Source: Actinacidiphila alni (lineage in GTDB: Bacteria > Actinomycetota > Actinomycetes > Streptomycetales > Streptomycetaceae). From it: DNA of 64,000 nucleotides. A model generated the notes under the pieces. That model worked only from the letters and a program-made list of their open reading frames with translations, had not been told where the DNA came from and made no database searches. Each line of letters opens with the position of its first letter. Position 1 is the stretch's first letter. Where the stretch lies: assembly GCF_900112845.1 (NCBI RefSeq), contig NZ_FONG01000011.1, forward strand, positions 124,001 through 188,000, read 5' to 3'. Positions 24,818 through 33,908 of the stretch are shown here, one piece after another. The translations under genes were made by a program, and so were the position numbers.

Positions 24818-26641
24818 ATGCGTCGCTACCCGCCGATCGCCGACCACGGCCTGATCGGGGACCTCCAGACCGCGGCACTGGTCTCCGCCGAGGGGGTCGT
24901 CGACTGGTTCTGCGCCCCGCGCTTCGACTCGCCGAGCATCTTCGCGGCGCTGCTCGACCACGACCGCGGCGGCCACTTCTCGATCACCGCGGCGGGCACG
25001 GACACGACCGTACGGCAGCTGTACCTCCCGGACACGGCGGCCCTGGTCACCCGCTTCATGACGCCCGACGGTGTCGGCGAGGTCATCGACTTCATGCCGG
25101 TCGACCATCCGGAAACGGCCACCGACCGGCACCGCATGGTGCGCGCGATGCGGGTGGTGCGCGGCACCGTGACCTTCGATCTCGAGTGCCGGCCGCGGTT
25201 CGACTACGGCCGCTGCGACCACCGGCTGCACCTCGCCGACGGTGCGGCCCGCTTCGCCTGCCCGCGGGCGTGGGCGTTCCTCCAGCCGGTCGGCCCGGTG
25301 GAGCTGGTGCGCGACGAGGAGGACGTCCGCGCCACCGTCACGCTGCGGCAGGGCCAGCTCGCGGGCGTGGTGCTGACGGTGTGCGCGGCGCACGGCGACG
25401 CGCCGCGGCCACCGACCGAGGGATCACTGCGGGCGGAATTCGACGGCGTACGCCGCTTCTGGCACGGCTGGATACGGCAGTGCCGCTACCGGGGCCGCTG
25501 GCAGCAGGCGGTGAACCGGTCCGCGATCACCCTCAAGCTGCTCACGTACGCGCCCAGCGGCGCCCCGGTCGCCGCCGCCACGATGGGCCTGCCCGAGCAG
25601 GTGGGCGGCGAGCGCAACTGGGACTACCGCTACACCTGGATCAGGGACGCCTCGCTGTCGGTGAACGCGCTGGTCGACCTCGGCTTCACCGAGGAGGCGG
25701 ACGCCTTCCGCCGCTGGCTCGGCGCGCGGCTGCGCGCGGGCGGCACGGTCACCGGCGAGCCGTTGCAGATCATGTACCGGGTGGACGGCGACCCCGAACT
25801 GCCCGAGGAGATCCTGGACCACCTGGCGGGCTACCGCGGCTCCGCCCCGGTCCGGCTCGGCAACGGCGCCGCCGACCAACTCCAGCTCGACATCTACGGC
25901 GAGGCCGTCCGCGCGCTGTCCCGGTCCCGGGACGTCGCCCAGCTCGCCGGCTACGACGGCTGGCAGGTCTTCGCCGGGCTGCTGGACTGGCTGGCCGACC
26001 ACTGGGACCGCCCCGACGAGGGCATCTGGGAGACCCGCGGCGGGCGCAAGGACTTCACGTACAGCCGGCTGATGTGCTGGTCGGCCTTCGACCGCGGCAT
26101 CCGCGCGGCCGCCGAACTCGCCCGCCCCGCGGACCTGGAGAGCTGGACGGCGGCCCGCGACGCGATCATGCGGCAGGTCATGGAGCGCGGCTGGAGCGAG
26201 CGGCGGCAGGCGTTCGTCCAGCACTACGGCGGCGAGGTGCTGGACGCGTCCCTGCTGCTGATGCCGGAGGTCGGTTTCGTGGCGCCGAAGGAGCCGCGCT
26301 GGCTGTCGACGCTGGACGCGATGGACGGCGAACTCGTCTCCGACAGCCTGGTCTACCGCTACGACCCCGGCGCCTCCCCCGACGGGCTGCGCGGCAGCGA
26401 GGGCACCTTCTCGCTGTGCAGCTTCCTGTACGTCGGCGCCCTGGCCCGCTCCGGCCGCCTCGCCCCCGCCCGTTACGCCTTCGACAAGATGCTCACCTAC
26501 GCCAACCATGTCGGGCTCTTCGCCGAGGAGATCGGCCCCACGGGCGAGCAACTCGGCAATTTCCCGCAGGCGTTCACCCATCTGTCGCTGATCACGGCGG
26601 CCATGGCCCTGGACGAGGAGCTGGACGGGTCCGGCGCCTGA
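24818..26641 (+). CDS. GH15-family glycoside hydrolase (glucoamylase/trehalase-like)
   Basis: A 607-aa cytoplasmic hydrolase. The N-terminal beta-sandwich begins IADHGLIGDLQTAALVS and the (alpha/alpha)6 barrel carries GGERNWDYRYTWIRDASLS (about residues 262-280), the GH15 hallmark. Length fits bacterial members, some of which are trehalases in mycobacteria while others act on alpha-glucans. No signal peptide is present. It begins 46 bp after the YihY gene and may be read from the same transcript. Trehalase versus glucoamylase activity is undecided. Confidence 0.88.
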   Translation: MRRYPPIADHGLIGDLQTAALVSAEGVVDWFCAPRFDSPSIFAALLDHDRGGHFSITAAGTDTTVRQLYLPDTAALVTRFMTPDGVGEVIDFMPVDHPETATDRHRMVRAMRVVRGTVTFDLECRPRFDYGRCDHRLHLADGAARFACPRAWAFLQPVGPVELVRDEEDVRATVTLRQGQLAGVVLTVCAAHGDAPRPPTEGSLRAEFDGVRRFWHGWIRQCRYRGRWQQAVNRSAITLKLLTYAPSGAPVAAATMGLPEQVGGERNWDYRYTWIRDASLSVNALVDLGFTEEADAFRRWLGARLRAGGTVTGEPLQIMYRVDGDPELPEEILDHLAGYRGSAPVRLGNGAADQLQLDIYGEAVRALSRSRDVAQLAGYDGWQVFAGLLDWLADHWDRPDEGIWETRGGRKDFTYSRLMCWSAFDRGIRAAAELARPADLESWTAARDAIMRQVMERGWSERRQAFVQHYGGEVLDASLLLMPEVGFVAPKEPRWLSTLDAMDGELVSDSLVYRYDPGASPDGLRGSEGTFSLCSFLYVGALARSGRLAPARYAFDKMLTYANHVGLFAEEIGPTGEQLGNFPQAFTHLSLITAAMALDEELDGSGA

Positions 26642-26760
26642 CGCCCCTGCCCAGGGCCGACCCGGCGGTCCCGGACGGCTCCCGGCGGTGCGGGCCCTTG
26701 GTCCCGCGCCGGTCGGAGCGGGCTCGCCGGGGCGGCGGGCGATGCGGCAGCATGTGGGGC

Positions 26761-27681
26761 ATGAGCGACTTTCTGGTGATCGGCGAGTGTGTGGCGGACA
26801 TCGTGCGGACCCCCGGGGAGCCCGATGTGCCGCACCCCGGCGGCAGTCCCGCGAACGTGGCGTACGGTCTGGCCCGGCTCGGCCGGGACACGGCGCTGCT
26901 CACCCAGCTCGGGGACGATCCGTCGGGGAAGCTGATCGGCGACCACCTGCGGTCGGCGGGCGTGGCCCTGCTGGCCGACGCGCAGCACGACGTACGGACC
27001 CCGACCGCCGTGGTGACGCTCGACGGACAGGGCGCCGCCCGCTACGACTTCGACATCACGTGGACGCTGGAGGAGGTCGAACCGCCCGCCGGGGTGCGGC
27101 ATGTGCACCTCGGGTCGATCGCCGCCGTCACCGAGCCGGGCGCCACAGGCACGGTGGCCGTCGTGGAGCGGCTGCGGGCGGCGGCGACCGTCAGCTACGA
27201 CCCCAATGTGCGGCCCGAGCTGATGGGCGCGCACGCGGAGGGTCTGGCCGCCGTCGAGCGGTGCGTGGCGCTCAGCGATGTGGTCAAGGCCAGCGACGAG
27301 GACATCGCGTGGCTCCATCCCGGTCAGCCGCTCGCCGCGGTGGCCGCGCGCTGGCTGGCGGCGGGCCCGGCCGTGGTGTTCGTGACGATGGGCGCCCAGG
27401 GCGCGGCGGCCTTCACCGCCGGCGGCCAGGTGACGGGCACCCCGGTACCGGCCGAGGTGGTCGACACGGTGGGCGCCGGCGACTCCTTCATGTCCGCCGT
27501 CCTGGACGCCCTGACGGAGCTGGGCCTGACCGGCGCGGCGAACCGTACGGCGCTGGCAGCGCTGGACACGGACACGCTCGCCGGGATCCTGCGCCACGCG
27601 GGCACCGCCGCCGCGATCACGGTCTCCCGCGCCGGCGCCAACCCGCCCACCACGGACGAGTTGCACGCGGCCCTCGGCTGA
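26761..27681 (+). CDS. PfkB-family carbohydrate kinase (fructokinase-like)
   Basis: A 306-aa ribokinase-fold enzyme that phosphorylates a sugar with ATP. PfkB motif 1 is HPGGSPANVAYGLARLG (about residues 26-42) and motif 2 is VVDTVGAGDSFMSAVL (about 233-248), whose Asp in GAGD is the catalytic base. Overall similarity looks closest to bacterial fructokinases, but ribokinase-fold specificity is hard to read. ATG 26761 is used; another ATG lies three codons upstream. Confidence 0.88.
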   Translation: MSDFLVIGECVADIVRTPGEPDVPHPGGSPANVAYGLARLGRDTALLTQLGDDPSGKLIGDHLRSAGVALLADAQHDVRTPTAVVTLDGQGAARYDFDITWTLEEVEPPAGVRHVHLGSIAAVTEPGATGTVAVVERLRAAATVSYDPNVRPELMGAHAEGLAAVERCVALSDVVKASDEDIAWLHPGQPLAAVAARWLAAGPAVVFVTMGAQGAAAFTAGGQVTGTPVPAEVVDTVGAGDSFMSAVLDALTELGLTGAANRTALAALDTDTLAGILRHAGTAAAITVSRAGANPPTTDELHAALG

Positions 27682-27745
27682 GCAGGCCGTCGCGCAGGCC
27701 GAGCCGCACGGCTCTTCGCTGAGCGGGGCGGCCCATCATTCAGCG

Positions 27746-27764
27746 GCCGGTCGGGCCGACCGGC
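27746..27764. terminator. Hairpin between convergent kinase and LysR genes
   Basis: GCCGGTCGG and CCGACCGGC form a perfect 9-bp inverted repeat with one central base, in the 166-bp gap between the stops of two convergent genes. It could also act as a protein site. Confidence 0.4.
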
Positions 27765-27847
27765 ACGCGGTGCTCGGCTGAGCAGGGGCCGCCGGTCTCC
27801 CGGGCGGCTGCCCGGCCGCCGTGCGGGCCGAGCTGCCGCAACGCCCG

Positions 27848-28759
27848 TCATTCCGGGCGGCGTTCAGCCCCGTGCGGCCCCAGCACCGCCTCGGCGCAGG
27901 CGCGGAAGGCCGTTACGAGTCGGCCGCGGTCGCCGGCGCGGGTCGCGAGCACGACATGGCTCGGCTCGACGCCGCGCAGCGGCACCGAGACGACGTCGGG
28001 CCGCAGCTCGGAGAAGGGCAGCCCGGCCGGCATGATCGACAACGCCTCGCCGGACGCGACGAGTTCGAGCTTGTCCTCGACGGCCGCGAGCAGCGGCCCG
28101 TCCGGCGCGCGGCTGCCGTCCGGGCGCGGGTCGATCCGCCAGAAGGCGTTCCACTCCTCGTCGGGCACCCGCGGCAGCGGCTCGTCGGCGAAGTCGTCCA
28201 CCGTGACGGACTCCCGCTCCGCCAGCCGGTGCCCGGCCGGCACCAGCAGCACCCGGGGCTCGTCGTAGAGGACGGTGACGCGCAGGCCGTCGGTGCGCAG
28301 CGGGAGCCGGGTCAGTACCGCGTCCACCCGGTGGTCGAGCAGGGCGGCGCGCACCTGGTCCCACGGCAGGTGCACGGTGCGCACATCGGCGTCGGCGTGC
28401 CGGCGCCGCAGTTCGCGCACCGCCGGGGTGACGACGAGATTGACGGTCCAGCCGATGGTGATCCCGCTGGGCCGGGCGGCGGCCCTGGCCAGGCCCGCGG
28501 CCTCCTCGGCCGCGCGCAGCAGCGCCCGGGCCCGCGGCAGGAACGCCGTACCCGCCTCGGTGAGCCGGGTGCCCCGCGGCGTACGGTCCAGCAGCCGCGC
28601 GCCGACCTGCTGTTCGAGGCGGCGGATCTGCCGGCTCAGCGACGGCTGGGCGACGCGCAGCGCGGTCGCGGCGCGGCCGAAGTGGAGTTCGTCGGCGACG
28701 ACGGTGAAGTAGCGCACCAGCCGCAGGTCGAGGTCCACCGGGGGCGACGCGTCGGGCAT
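27848..28759 (-). CDS. LysR-family transcriptional regulator
   Basis: A 303-aa regulator. The winged helix is at the N-terminus (LRLVRYFTVVADELHFGRAA, then RVAQPSLSRQIRRLEQQVGA), followed by a type-2 periplasmic-binding-like effector domain. ATG 28759 lies 258 bp from the divergent 543-aa unknown protein, which is the natural candidate target because LysR proteins usually control the adjacent divergent gene. Effector unknown. Confidence 0.9.
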   Translation of the reverse strand: MPDASPPVDLDLRLVRYFTVVADELHFGRAATALRVAQPSLSRQIRRLEQQVGARLLDRTPRGTRLTEAGTAFLPRARALLRAAEEAAGLARAAARPSGITIGWTVNLVVTPAVRELRRRHADADVRTVHLPWDQVRAALLDHRVDAVLTRLPLRTDGLRVTVLYDEPRVLLVPAGHRLAERESVTVDDFADEPLPRVPDEEWNAFWRIDPRPDGSRAPDGPLLAAVEDKLELVASGEALSIMPAGLPFSELRPDVVSVPLRGVEPSHVVLATRAGDRGRLVTAFRACAEAVLGPHGAERRPE

Positions 28760-29017
28760 ACGACCACTGTAGTCACTCCGCTCCCACCGGCCGGGCCCGT
28801 GCCGCCCCTTCGGGCGATGCCCCCGGCGGCCGTCCGCGGATGTGGCCGAATTCACTGCGGGCCGTGTGCGGCATCCGTGCGGCGTTCCTGTCACGGCAGG
28901 AGCGCTGCCGGCGCCGCGTACCGGTCCCCGGCGGACACCGCGCCCCCTATCACCGTGACACCGCGCTCTTCTAGCCTCCCCCTTGATGATCGATCGGCAC
29001 ACCGAGGGGGGACTTCC

Positions 29018-30649
29018 GTGGACGCTTCCGCGTACCGCATGGTCGTGTGCACCGAACAGGACTACGTCACGGTCGCGGCGACGACCGACCGGCTGGTGGT
29101 GGAGTGGCTGGCCGGCGCCAGGCACTATCCGGTCGTCTCGCTGCGGGACGGCCGCAATGAGATCGCCGAGCACGTGACGCTCGACCGCGACTCCGACTCC
29201 GGTCAGGCCGGCGCCCACACCCGGTGGCGGCTGCGCGAGAGCCCGCCGACGGCCAGGGGCGCCTGGCAGACGCTGCTGATCATCCGCACCGACGCCGCCG
29301 ATCCGGGCCGCACCTGGATCCAGCTCGATGTCGAACACCGCCCGGACTCACCGGACATCCCGCAGATCAGGGCCTCCAAGCCGCGGCTGGCCGACGCGCT
29401 GCTCGACGCCCTCGACACCCACAGCGGCCTCGCCGAGATCCGGGCCCGCGCCAGCTTCGTCCACCCCGGCGACGTCAAGGAGGTGATCGAGGAACTCACC
29501 GACCGGGAGCGGCGGTTGCCCATCGTGGTGGCCAGCGTGCCGTACGGGATCGACGCCGACCGCTGGCTGGACAAGGTCGTCGACCGGGCCTTCTCCCAAC
29601 TCGTGGGCCGCGCCGTGCTGTACGTGCTGACGCGCGAGGCGCAGGCGGCGTTCAACAAGGCGCTGGAGCACCATCCGGTCTTCGGCGGCGGCATCCGCAC
29701 GTACATGCCGGGCGTGGACCCGGGCTGGCCGGCCGACGGCCAGCGGCATCCGGTGATGTCCCGCGCCACCGTCGAGGCCGATCCCGTACGGGCGGCGAGC
29801 GTGCTGACCGCGCTGCCGCGCAATCAGGCGTCCACCCTGCCGCTGCCGCAGCCGCTGGCGGCGCTGCACGGCACGAGCCCGCGGGCGCCGTCCACCGCCC
29901 AGGGCGACGAGATCGCCCGGCTCAAGGCCGACCACGAGTCCCTGATCGCGCTGCTGGACGAGGCCGCGGAGGCGGAGGCCGCCCGCTACAAGCAGGTGCG
30001 CGAACTCCAGCACGACCTGGCGGACGCCAACTGGCTGGCCGAGGAATTCCACGCCGAGCGCCGCGCCGCCCAACAGCAGGTCCGCGCGCTGCAGTTACGG
30101 CTCCAGCAAGTCGGCGCGTACGAGGCCGCGTTCGCCCCGGTGGACGAGGACGAGAGCGAGGCGCTGCCCGGCAGTTTCACCGAACTCCACTCCCGGCTCG
30201 GCCAGTTCCCGACCCTGATGTTCACCGGCGACGCGAAGGTACTCACCGGTCTCGACGACCGGTCCAAGCCGAACTGGGTCAATGTCTGCTGGGAGGCCCT
30301 CCAGGCGCTGGAGGACTTCGCCGCCGCGGCGGTGGCAGGGCGCGCCCGCGGCGACTTCCGCGCCTGGTGCCAGGACCTGCCCTCGGGCTGTCATCCCTTC
30401 CCGGCGGGCAAGGTGCTGATGAAGGAGTCCGACACCGTCCGGCGCAATCTGTCCTGGCGCAAGGAACGCATGCTGCCCGTCCCCCGCGAGGTGGACCCGT
30501 CGGGCAGCGTCTACATGGAGGCCCATCTGCGCATCGGCGGCGGCAGCACCATCTCGCCGCGCCTGCACTTCTTCGACGACACCGCGGGCACCGGCCGCCT
30601 CTACATCGGCCACATAGGCCCCCACCTGACCAACACCCGCACCTCCTAG
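29018..30649 (+). CDS. Unrecognised 543-aa protein with central coiled coil
   Basis: I do not recognise a named family. Start GTG 29018 follows GAGGGGGG. Residues 1-220 form a mixed alpha/beta region. GGGIRTYMPGVDP then QRHPVMSR (about 223-249) is a compact Gly/Pro/His block followed by a Pro-rich hinge. Residues 296-366 are strongly charged and heptad-like, a coiled coil. Residues 395-543 form a compact C-terminal domain rich in Trp, Arg and Lys (LMKESDTVRRNLSWRKER, then ISPRLHFFDDTAGTGRLYIG and HIGPHLTNTRTS). No signal peptide or membrane segment is seen. It is a lone gene, divergent from LysR. The C-terminal domain resembles, from memory, a recurrent actinobacterial domain of unknown function. 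Confidence 0.85.
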   Translation: MDASAYRMVVCTEQDYVTVAATTDRLVVEWLAGARHYPVVSLRDGRNEIAEHVTLDRDSDSGQAGAHTRWRLRESPPTARGAWQTLLIIRTDAADPGRTWIQLDVEHRPDSPDIPQIRASKPRLADALLDALDTHSGLAEIRARASFVHPGDVKEVIEELTDRERRLPIVVASVPYGIDADRWLDKVVDRAFSQLVGRAVLYVLTREAQAAFNKALEHHPVFGGGIRTYMPGVDPGWPADGQRHPVMSRATVEADPVRAASVLTALPRNQASTLPLPQPLAALHGTSPRAPSTAQGDEIARLKADHESLIALLDEAAEAEAARYKQVRELQHDLADANWLAEEFHAERRAAQQQVRALQLRLQQVGAYEAAFAPVDEDESEALPGSFTELHSRLGQFPTLMFTGDAKVLTGLDDRSKPNWVNVCWEALQALEDFAAAAVAGRARGDFRAWCQDLPSGCHPFPAGKVLMKESDTVRRNLSWRKERMLPVPREVDPSGSVYMEAHLRIGGGSTISPRLHFFDDTAGTGRLYIGHIGPHLTNTRTS

Positions 30650-30688
30650 CGGCGCGATTCCGGGGAGGCGCCCGCGCGGGTCGGGACC

Positions 30689-30708
30689 GTTTTCGCGATA
30701 GTTTTCGC
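30689..30708. promoter_or_regulatory. Direct repeat GTTTTCGC before the LacI gene
   Basis: GTTTTCGC occurs at 30689-30696 and 30701-30708, a T-rich patch in very GC-rich DNA 83 bp before the LacI-type start. It may be an autoregulatory operator. Confidence 0.4.
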
Positions 30709-30790
30709 CATCGGTGAGCCGGCCGGCCGAAGGGGCCGCCGGAGGGTGCGCGCGGGGCGCGTGCGCGGGCGAACAGCGGGAGAGCGGACG

Positions 30791-31861
30791 ATGGCGGGGT
30801 CGGAGCCGGAGCCGGAGAGCGGGGCCGCCGCGGGGACCGGCGGCACGACGCTGGCGGAGATCGCGCGGCAGGCCGGGGTGTCGGTGTCGACGGTGTCCAA
30901 GGTGCTGCACGACCGCTCGGACGTGGCGTCGCGGACCCGGGCGAAGGTGCAGCGGCTGCTGGAGCAGCACGGCTATCTCGCGCGGCACCGGCCGCCCGCC
31001 ACCGGGCTCGCGCCGGGCGGACTGATCGACCTGGTGATGAACGAACTGGCCAGTCCCTGGGCGGGCGAGCTGATCCGCGGCGCCGAGGAGGCGCTGCACG
31101 CCGAGGGCATGGGCATGGTGGTGTCGGCGACGCACGGCAGCGGGCGGCTGACCCGGCAGTGGCTGGACTCGCTGGCGACGCGCCGCACGCGGGGCGCCGT
31201 CCTGGTGCTGCCGGAGCTGATGCCGGCCCAGCACGAGGAATTGCGCCGGCTCGGGCTGCCCTTCGCGCTGATCGCACCGGCCGACGAGCCCGCGCCGGGC
31301 GTGCCGTGGGTCGGCGTGACCAACTGGCCCGGCGGTCTCGCCGCGACCCGGCACCTGGTCGGTCTCGGCCACCGCAGGATCGCGGTGATCAGCGGCCCGC
31401 CGGAGCGGCTGGCGTCCCGGGCCCGGGTCGACGGCTACCGCTCGGCGCTTGACGAGGCCGGGCTGCCGTACGACCCGGCCCTGGTCCGCTACGGCGACTT
31501 CACCAACGGGCCCGCCTTCCGGCACGCCCTGGACCTGCTGCGGCTGCCGGAGCCGCCGACCGCGGTCTTCGCGGGCAACGATCAACAGGCGCTGAGCACC
31601 TACCGGGCCGCCGCCACCCTCGGCATCCGCGTCCCCGACGAGCTGAGCGTCGTCGGCTTCGACGACCTGCCGTTCGCCGACTGGGTCACACCGCGGCTGA
31701 CCACCGTACGGACCCCGCTGGCCGACATGGCGGCGGTCGCCGCGCGGATGGTGCTGCAACTCGTCGGCGGGGAGCGGCCCGCCTCGACCCGGGTCGAGGT
31801 CGCGGGCGAGCTGATCGTCCGGGAGAGCAGCGGGCCGCCGCCGGGGCCCGCCAGGGGCTAG
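30791..31861 (+). CDS. LacI-family transcriptional regulator
   Basis: A 356-aa sugar-responsive repressor. The HTH and hinge are TTLAEIARQAGVSVSTVSKV (about residues 19-38), followed by a periplasmic-binding-like core with GFDDLPFADWVTPRLTTVR near the C-terminus. ATG 30791 follows GGGAGAG; an earlier in-frame start would add an unconserved Arg-rich leader. No sugar genes adjoin downstream, so its targets are elsewhere or limited to itself. Its stop overlaps the convergent VOC stop in CTAG. Confidence 0.9.
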   Translation: MAGSEPEPESGAAAGTGGTTLAEIARQAGVSVSTVSKVLHDRSDVASRTRAKVQRLLEQHGYLARHRPPATGLAPGGLIDLVMNELASPWAGELIRGAEEALHAEGMGMVVSATHGSGRLTRQWLDSLATRRTRGAVLVLPELMPAQHEELRRLGLPFALIAPADEPAPGVPWVGVTNWPGGLAATRHLVGLGHRRIAVISGPPERLASRARVDGYRSALDEAGLPYDPALVRYGDFTNGPAFRHALDLLRLPEPPTAVFAGNDQQALSTYRAAATLGIRVPDELSVVGFDDLPFADWVTPRLTTVRTPLADMAAVAARMVLQLVGGERPASTRVEVAGELIVRESSGPPPGPARG

Positions 31862-32262
31862 CCCTGGGCCATGGCCGGGTCCAGCCAGAACAGCTCCCAG
31901 TGGTGGCCGTCGAGGTCGTGGAAGCTGCGGGTGTACATCGGGCTCTCGTGCGCGGTCTTCTGCGCGTCCGAGCCACCGCCCGCCAGGGCCGCGTCGGCGA
32001 TCCGGTCGACGTCCGCCTTGTCGTCCAGGCCGAGGGCGACGATGGCCGCGGTAGTACGCGTGGTGTCCGCGATCTCCTTGTCGGTGAAGGTGCGGAAGAA
32101 CGGCTCGACGAGCAGCATCGCGAAGATGTCCTCGCTGACCACCAGGCAGGCCGCGTTGTCGTCGGAGAACTGCTCGTTGAAGGTGAAGCCCGCGGCGGCG
32201 AAGAAGGCCCGGGACGCGGGGAGGTCCTTCACCGGCAGATTGACGAAGATCTTCGTGGACAT
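31858..32262 (-). CDS. VOC-superfamily (glyoxalase/bleomycin-resistance fold) protein
   Basis: A 134-aa paired beta-alpha-beta-beta-beta protein: KIFVNLPVKDLPASRAFFAA starts the first module and the second ends SFHDLDGHHWELFWLDP. The HHWE end matches the metal-binding Glu position of the family. Probably a small cytoplasmic lyase, dioxygenase-like or binding protein; the specific role is unknown. The last four bases are shared with the convergent LacI gene. Confidence 0.85.
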   Translation of the reverse strand: MSTKIFVNLPVKDLPASRAFFAAAGFTFNEQFSDDNAACLVVSEDIFAMLLVEPFFRTFTDKEIADTTRTTAAIVALGLDDKADVDRIADAALAGGGSDAQKTAHESPMYTRSFHDLDGHHWELFWLDPAMAQG

Positions 32263-32372
32263 GGGTGCCTGCCTCCGGGTGCGTGATTCGCTGTGTCCTT
32301 CACCGGGGTAGACCCGTGCCCGGCGCGGAACTCATCGGTACCCGGCGCACCGGTTCGCCTCACGCCCCCGTC

Positions 32373-32813
32373 TCATGACCCGCGCAGCAGGGTGTCGACG
32401 GCGCGGCCGAAGACCAGCCGCCCGGTCCTGGCGGTGACCGCGTCCAGCGCCCGCGGCAGCTTCGCCACCCGCAACTCCTCGCGCCAGCGCACGAGCGAGC
32501 CCGTACCGTCCGGCCGTACCTCGATCTCGGCCCAGCCGGTGACGATCCGGCCGGTCTTCTCCAGCCGGCACCGTCCCGTACCGCCGTCGCAGCCCGGCGG
32601 CTCCCAGCGCACGACCCGCATCGGGTCGTCGAAGCCGGCCCGGCCGAGCCCCGTACGCGCCACGAAGACGGTGCCCACGCCGTCCGGCGGCGGTGTCCGC
32701 ACCTCGATGCGGGTCAACGGCACGGTGGCGGTGTGCCGTTCCCAGTCCGTCATCCGCCGCCACGCCTCGGCGACCGGCAGCGGGCTGTGGCGCTCGACGA
32801 CGAAGGGCGGCAT
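32373..32813 (-). CDS. SRPBCC-family (START-like) protein
   Basis: A 146-aa helix-grip protein of the polyketide-cyclase/dehydrase-like group. It begins with the strand and helix VVERHSPLPVAEAWRRMTDW and contains repeated beta strands with an IEVRPDGTGSLVRWREEL hairpin. Such proteins bind hydrophobic ligands. No cofactor motif is visible. It is isolated between VOC and APH-like genes on the same strand. Confidence 0.78.
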   Translation of the reverse strand: MPPFVVERHSPLPVAEAWRRMTDWERHTATVPLTRIEVRTPPPDGVGTVFVARTGLGRAGFDDPMRVVRWEPPGCDGGTGRCRLEKTGRIVTGWAEIEVRPDGTGSLVRWREELRVAKLPRALDAVTARTGRLVFGRAVDTLLRGS

Positions 32814-32847
32814 ACGGGCAGGGTAGGTCAGGGCCGGCCAGTACGGG

Positions 32848-33822
32848 TCAGGACAGGCCGGTACGGGTCCGCAGCCAGTCGAGCGCGACGACGCCCTGGG
32901 CGTACTGGAAGGCGCGCAGCGTCGGCAGGCCGGGCGGGGCGGGCCGCCGGGCGTGGCCCAGCATGAAGCCCGCGACGGCCGCCACCACCGCGGTGACCCC
33001 GGCCGGGTCGGCGCCCGCGGCCACCGGGTGCCGGTCGAAGATCTCGGCGGGGTGCGGGCCGCCCTGCATGGCGACGCTGGGCAGCATCAGCAGCAGGTCG
33101 AACCACGGCGCCGCGACGCACGCCCACGGCCAGTCCACGACCATCACCCGGCCGTCGGCGGTCAGCAGCAGATTGTCGGCGCGCAGGTCTGCGTGGGCCA
33201 AGGTGTCGCCGCGCGCGGCGTCCGCCCAGCCGGACTCCAGCGCGGCCAGCTCCGCCAGACGGCGTACGGCCCAGGGGTCGAGGCTCGTCAGGTCGTCGGT
33301 GCCCGCGGCATGCTCGGCGGCGAGCGTGCGCCAGCCGCTGAACATCTCGGCTTTCGCCGCGACCGGTGGGGCGGCGACCGGGGACGGCGTCAGCAGTGTC
33401 GCCAGGTCCGCGACGGCCGCGAGCACGCGGGTCAGCTCGGCCGGGGCCCAGGGCTGGGCCGGTGGCCGGCCCTCGACGTCGTCGAACAGGAGCAGCACCC
33501 AGCCGTCGGACTCGAACGAGGTGTGCAGGCGGGGTGCCGGGACCTGGGGCGGCAGGGCGGCCGCCACCTTCGCCTCCGTGCGGTGGATACCGGGGCTGTC
33601 CGGGTTCGCCGCGGCCGACACCGCCTTCACGAAGGCGCGGCGGCCGTCCGCCAGCCGCAGCCGGGCGGCGACGCCCGGGGAGAATCCGCCGCGCTGCGTC
33701 CGGGCCTCCACGACGGTGCCGCCGAGATACGTCTCGACCTCCCGCCGCAGCCCCTCGGGCACGTCCCCCCAGGCCGCCCGTACCCCGGCCGCCTCCACCA
33801 CCACGTCCCCACTCCCGCTCAC
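32848..33822 (-). CDS. Aminoglycoside-phosphotransferase-family (protein-kinase fold) protein
   Basis: A 324-aa small-molecule kinase fold. RRAFVKAV holds the ATP-binding lysine, HADLRADNLLLTADGRVMVV (about residues 213-232) is the catalytic loop with the Brenner-type Asp, and DWPWA follows as the metal-binding Asp. The start is GTG 33822; no in-frame ATG is close by. The substrate may be an aminoglycoside, choline-like compound or other alcohol; nothing in the context decides. A resistance role is not implied. Confidence 0.85.
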   Translation of the reverse strand: MSGSGDVVVEAAGVRAAWGDVPEGLRREVETYLGGTVVEARTQRGGFSPGVAARLRLADGRRAFVKAVSAAANPDSPGIHRTEAKVAAALPPQVPAPRLHTSFESDGWVLLLFDDVEGRPPAQPWAPAELTRVLAAVADLATLLTPSPVAAPPVAAKAEMFSGWRTLAAEHAAGTDDLTSLDPWAVRRLAELAALESGWADAARGDTLAHADLRADNLLLTADGRVMVVDWPWACVAAPWFDLLLMLPSVAMQGGPHPAEIFDRHPVAAGADPAGVTAVVAAVAGFMLGHARRPAPPGLPTLRAFQYAQGVVALDWLRTRTGLS

Positions 33823-33908
33823 GCCCCCATGCTCCCGGCCCTGCCGTGCGGGGAGCCACCGCTTTTCGGGTGCGCGCGGGCGGGGGGACGCTCATAGCCG
33901 CTGGGCCT

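Noticed and set aside
27754..27767. GGGCCGACCGGCAC as another dormancy box
   Set aside because: It lacks the final CC of the palindrome, lies between convergent stops and is better explained as part of the hairpin at 27746-27764.
27821..29017. Long + strand open frame running into the 543-aa protein
   Set aside because: It is antisense to the LysR gene and owes its length to GC bias. Only the part from GTG 29018, with a ribosome site, looks like protein.
29018..30649. Naming the 543-aa protein as a member of a specific defence system
   Set aside because: The similarity is only a recollection of domain style; no catalytic motif or defence neighbour is visible here.
32263..32372. ECF-sigma-like promoter (GAGTT...GTCTA) on the - strand
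   Set aside because: It would lie downstream of the SRPBCC gene and does not match a known consensus well enough.
32848..33822. Antibiotic-resistance aminoglycoside phosphotransferase
   Set aside because: Only the general kinase fold and catalytic loop are seen; this family has many non-resistance substrates.
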